DNA of 64,000 nt, from positions 55,098 to 119,097 of the forward strand of contig NZ_QNUF01000014.1 of NCBI RefSeq assembly GCF_003385455.1, written 5' to 3'. Both the position numbers and the translations under genes were made by a program. The notes beneath the pieces are model-generated. The model was not told the origin of the DNA. It saw only the letters and a list, made by a program, of their open reading frames with translations, and did not search any database. Positions 63,714 to 64,000 of this stretch are shown piece by piece. This DNA is from Chryseobacterium rhizosphaerae (GTDB lineage Bacteria; Bacteroidota; Bacteroidia; Flavobacteriales; Weeksellaceae). How positions within the stretch are numbered: position 1 is the first letter of the stretch; every line of letters begins with the position of its first letter.

Positions 63714-64000
63714 AGATAAATGTCAATTCAACATTTCTAAAGTAATGGAAAGAATCTATATACGAAACATTTTTTGAGTCCGGTTCATTCATTTTTTCAT
63801 TTTAAACCTTTCATAAAGCCCTATAAACAGACAAAATTGCAATACCTTATCATAAAAAATAAGATAATCAATTTACAAAAAAACGAAACCGAAAAATCAT
63901 ACGATTCCCTATGAAAATGAATTCAGGGTATATTTTAGTGAAAATTTAAACAATATCAATGATGCCTTATCGTATTTTTAACGTTAAGCCTATTTACATG
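63714..64000. other. Upstream region of the xylan operon
   Basis: AT-rich with no gene. I found no exact minus-strand TAnnTTTG, though the operon promoter should be here or beyond the edge. Confidence 0.45.

Overview
The window looks like a chromosomal stretch of a low-GC Bacteroidota (Flavobacteriia), most likely Chryseobacterium or a close Weeksellaceae relative. The support is indirect: TonB-dependent receptors with carboxypeptidase-like N-termini, a DUF4249 receptor partner, a DUF2723 membrane protein, LytTR and 7TM-type sensor pairs, and several exact matches to the Bacteroidota -7 promoter element TAnnTTTG. No rRNA, intact tRNA, IS element, prophage or CRISPR array was seen.

Layout. 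1-8.4 kb: a DUF2723 protein running off the left edge, an SDR protein without the usual catalytic residues, a RidA-type protein with a CRP-like operator, a Crp/Fnr regulator, two SUKH (SMI1/KNR4) proteins, a TlpA-like thioredoxin and a penicillin-binding-like serine hydrolase. 8.7-11.9 kb: a TonB receptor/DUF4249 pair. 12.0-20.8 kb: a TolC-MacB-MacA-type ABC efflux operon, divergent from an NtrC-type response regulator and its kinase. 21-30 kb: housekeeping and small regulatory genes (VOC protein, acetyltransferase, MreB, alpha/beta hydrolase, ACT protein, LuxR-type two-component pair, MarR-GNAT fusion, DUF2000). 30.5-33.2 kb: a VWA/MoxR-like AAA+ pair.

33.4-36.2 kb holds the most unusual gene: a 927-residue AT-rich protein made of about 12 repeats of roughly 60 residues, split 4 + 8 around a putative PD-(D/E)XK nuclease core. 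37.3-42.1 kb is a LytTR/LytS-like two-component pair divergent from a TonB receptor. 42.2-44.5 kb is a divergent class I terpene synthase/methyltransferase pair flanked by two diverged direct copies of a ~115-bp tail-plus-terminator element. 44.5-46.9 kb has a second serine hydrolase and an acetyltransferase. 46.9-48.1 kb is an AT-rich scar with a tRNA-Ser 3' fragment, a terminator and a broken ArsR-like gene.

48.1-63.7 kb is carbohydrate metabolism, nearly all on the minus strand. An AraC regulator, a transaldolase-like aldolase, galK, galT and a HAD phosphatase form one block. A tight six-gene glucurono-arabinoxylan operon forms the other: GH127, SGNH esterase, GPH-type symporter, GH10 xylanase, GH43 and GH67. 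The xylan operon cuts, debranches and imports oligosaccharides; no SusC/SusD pair lies inside the window.
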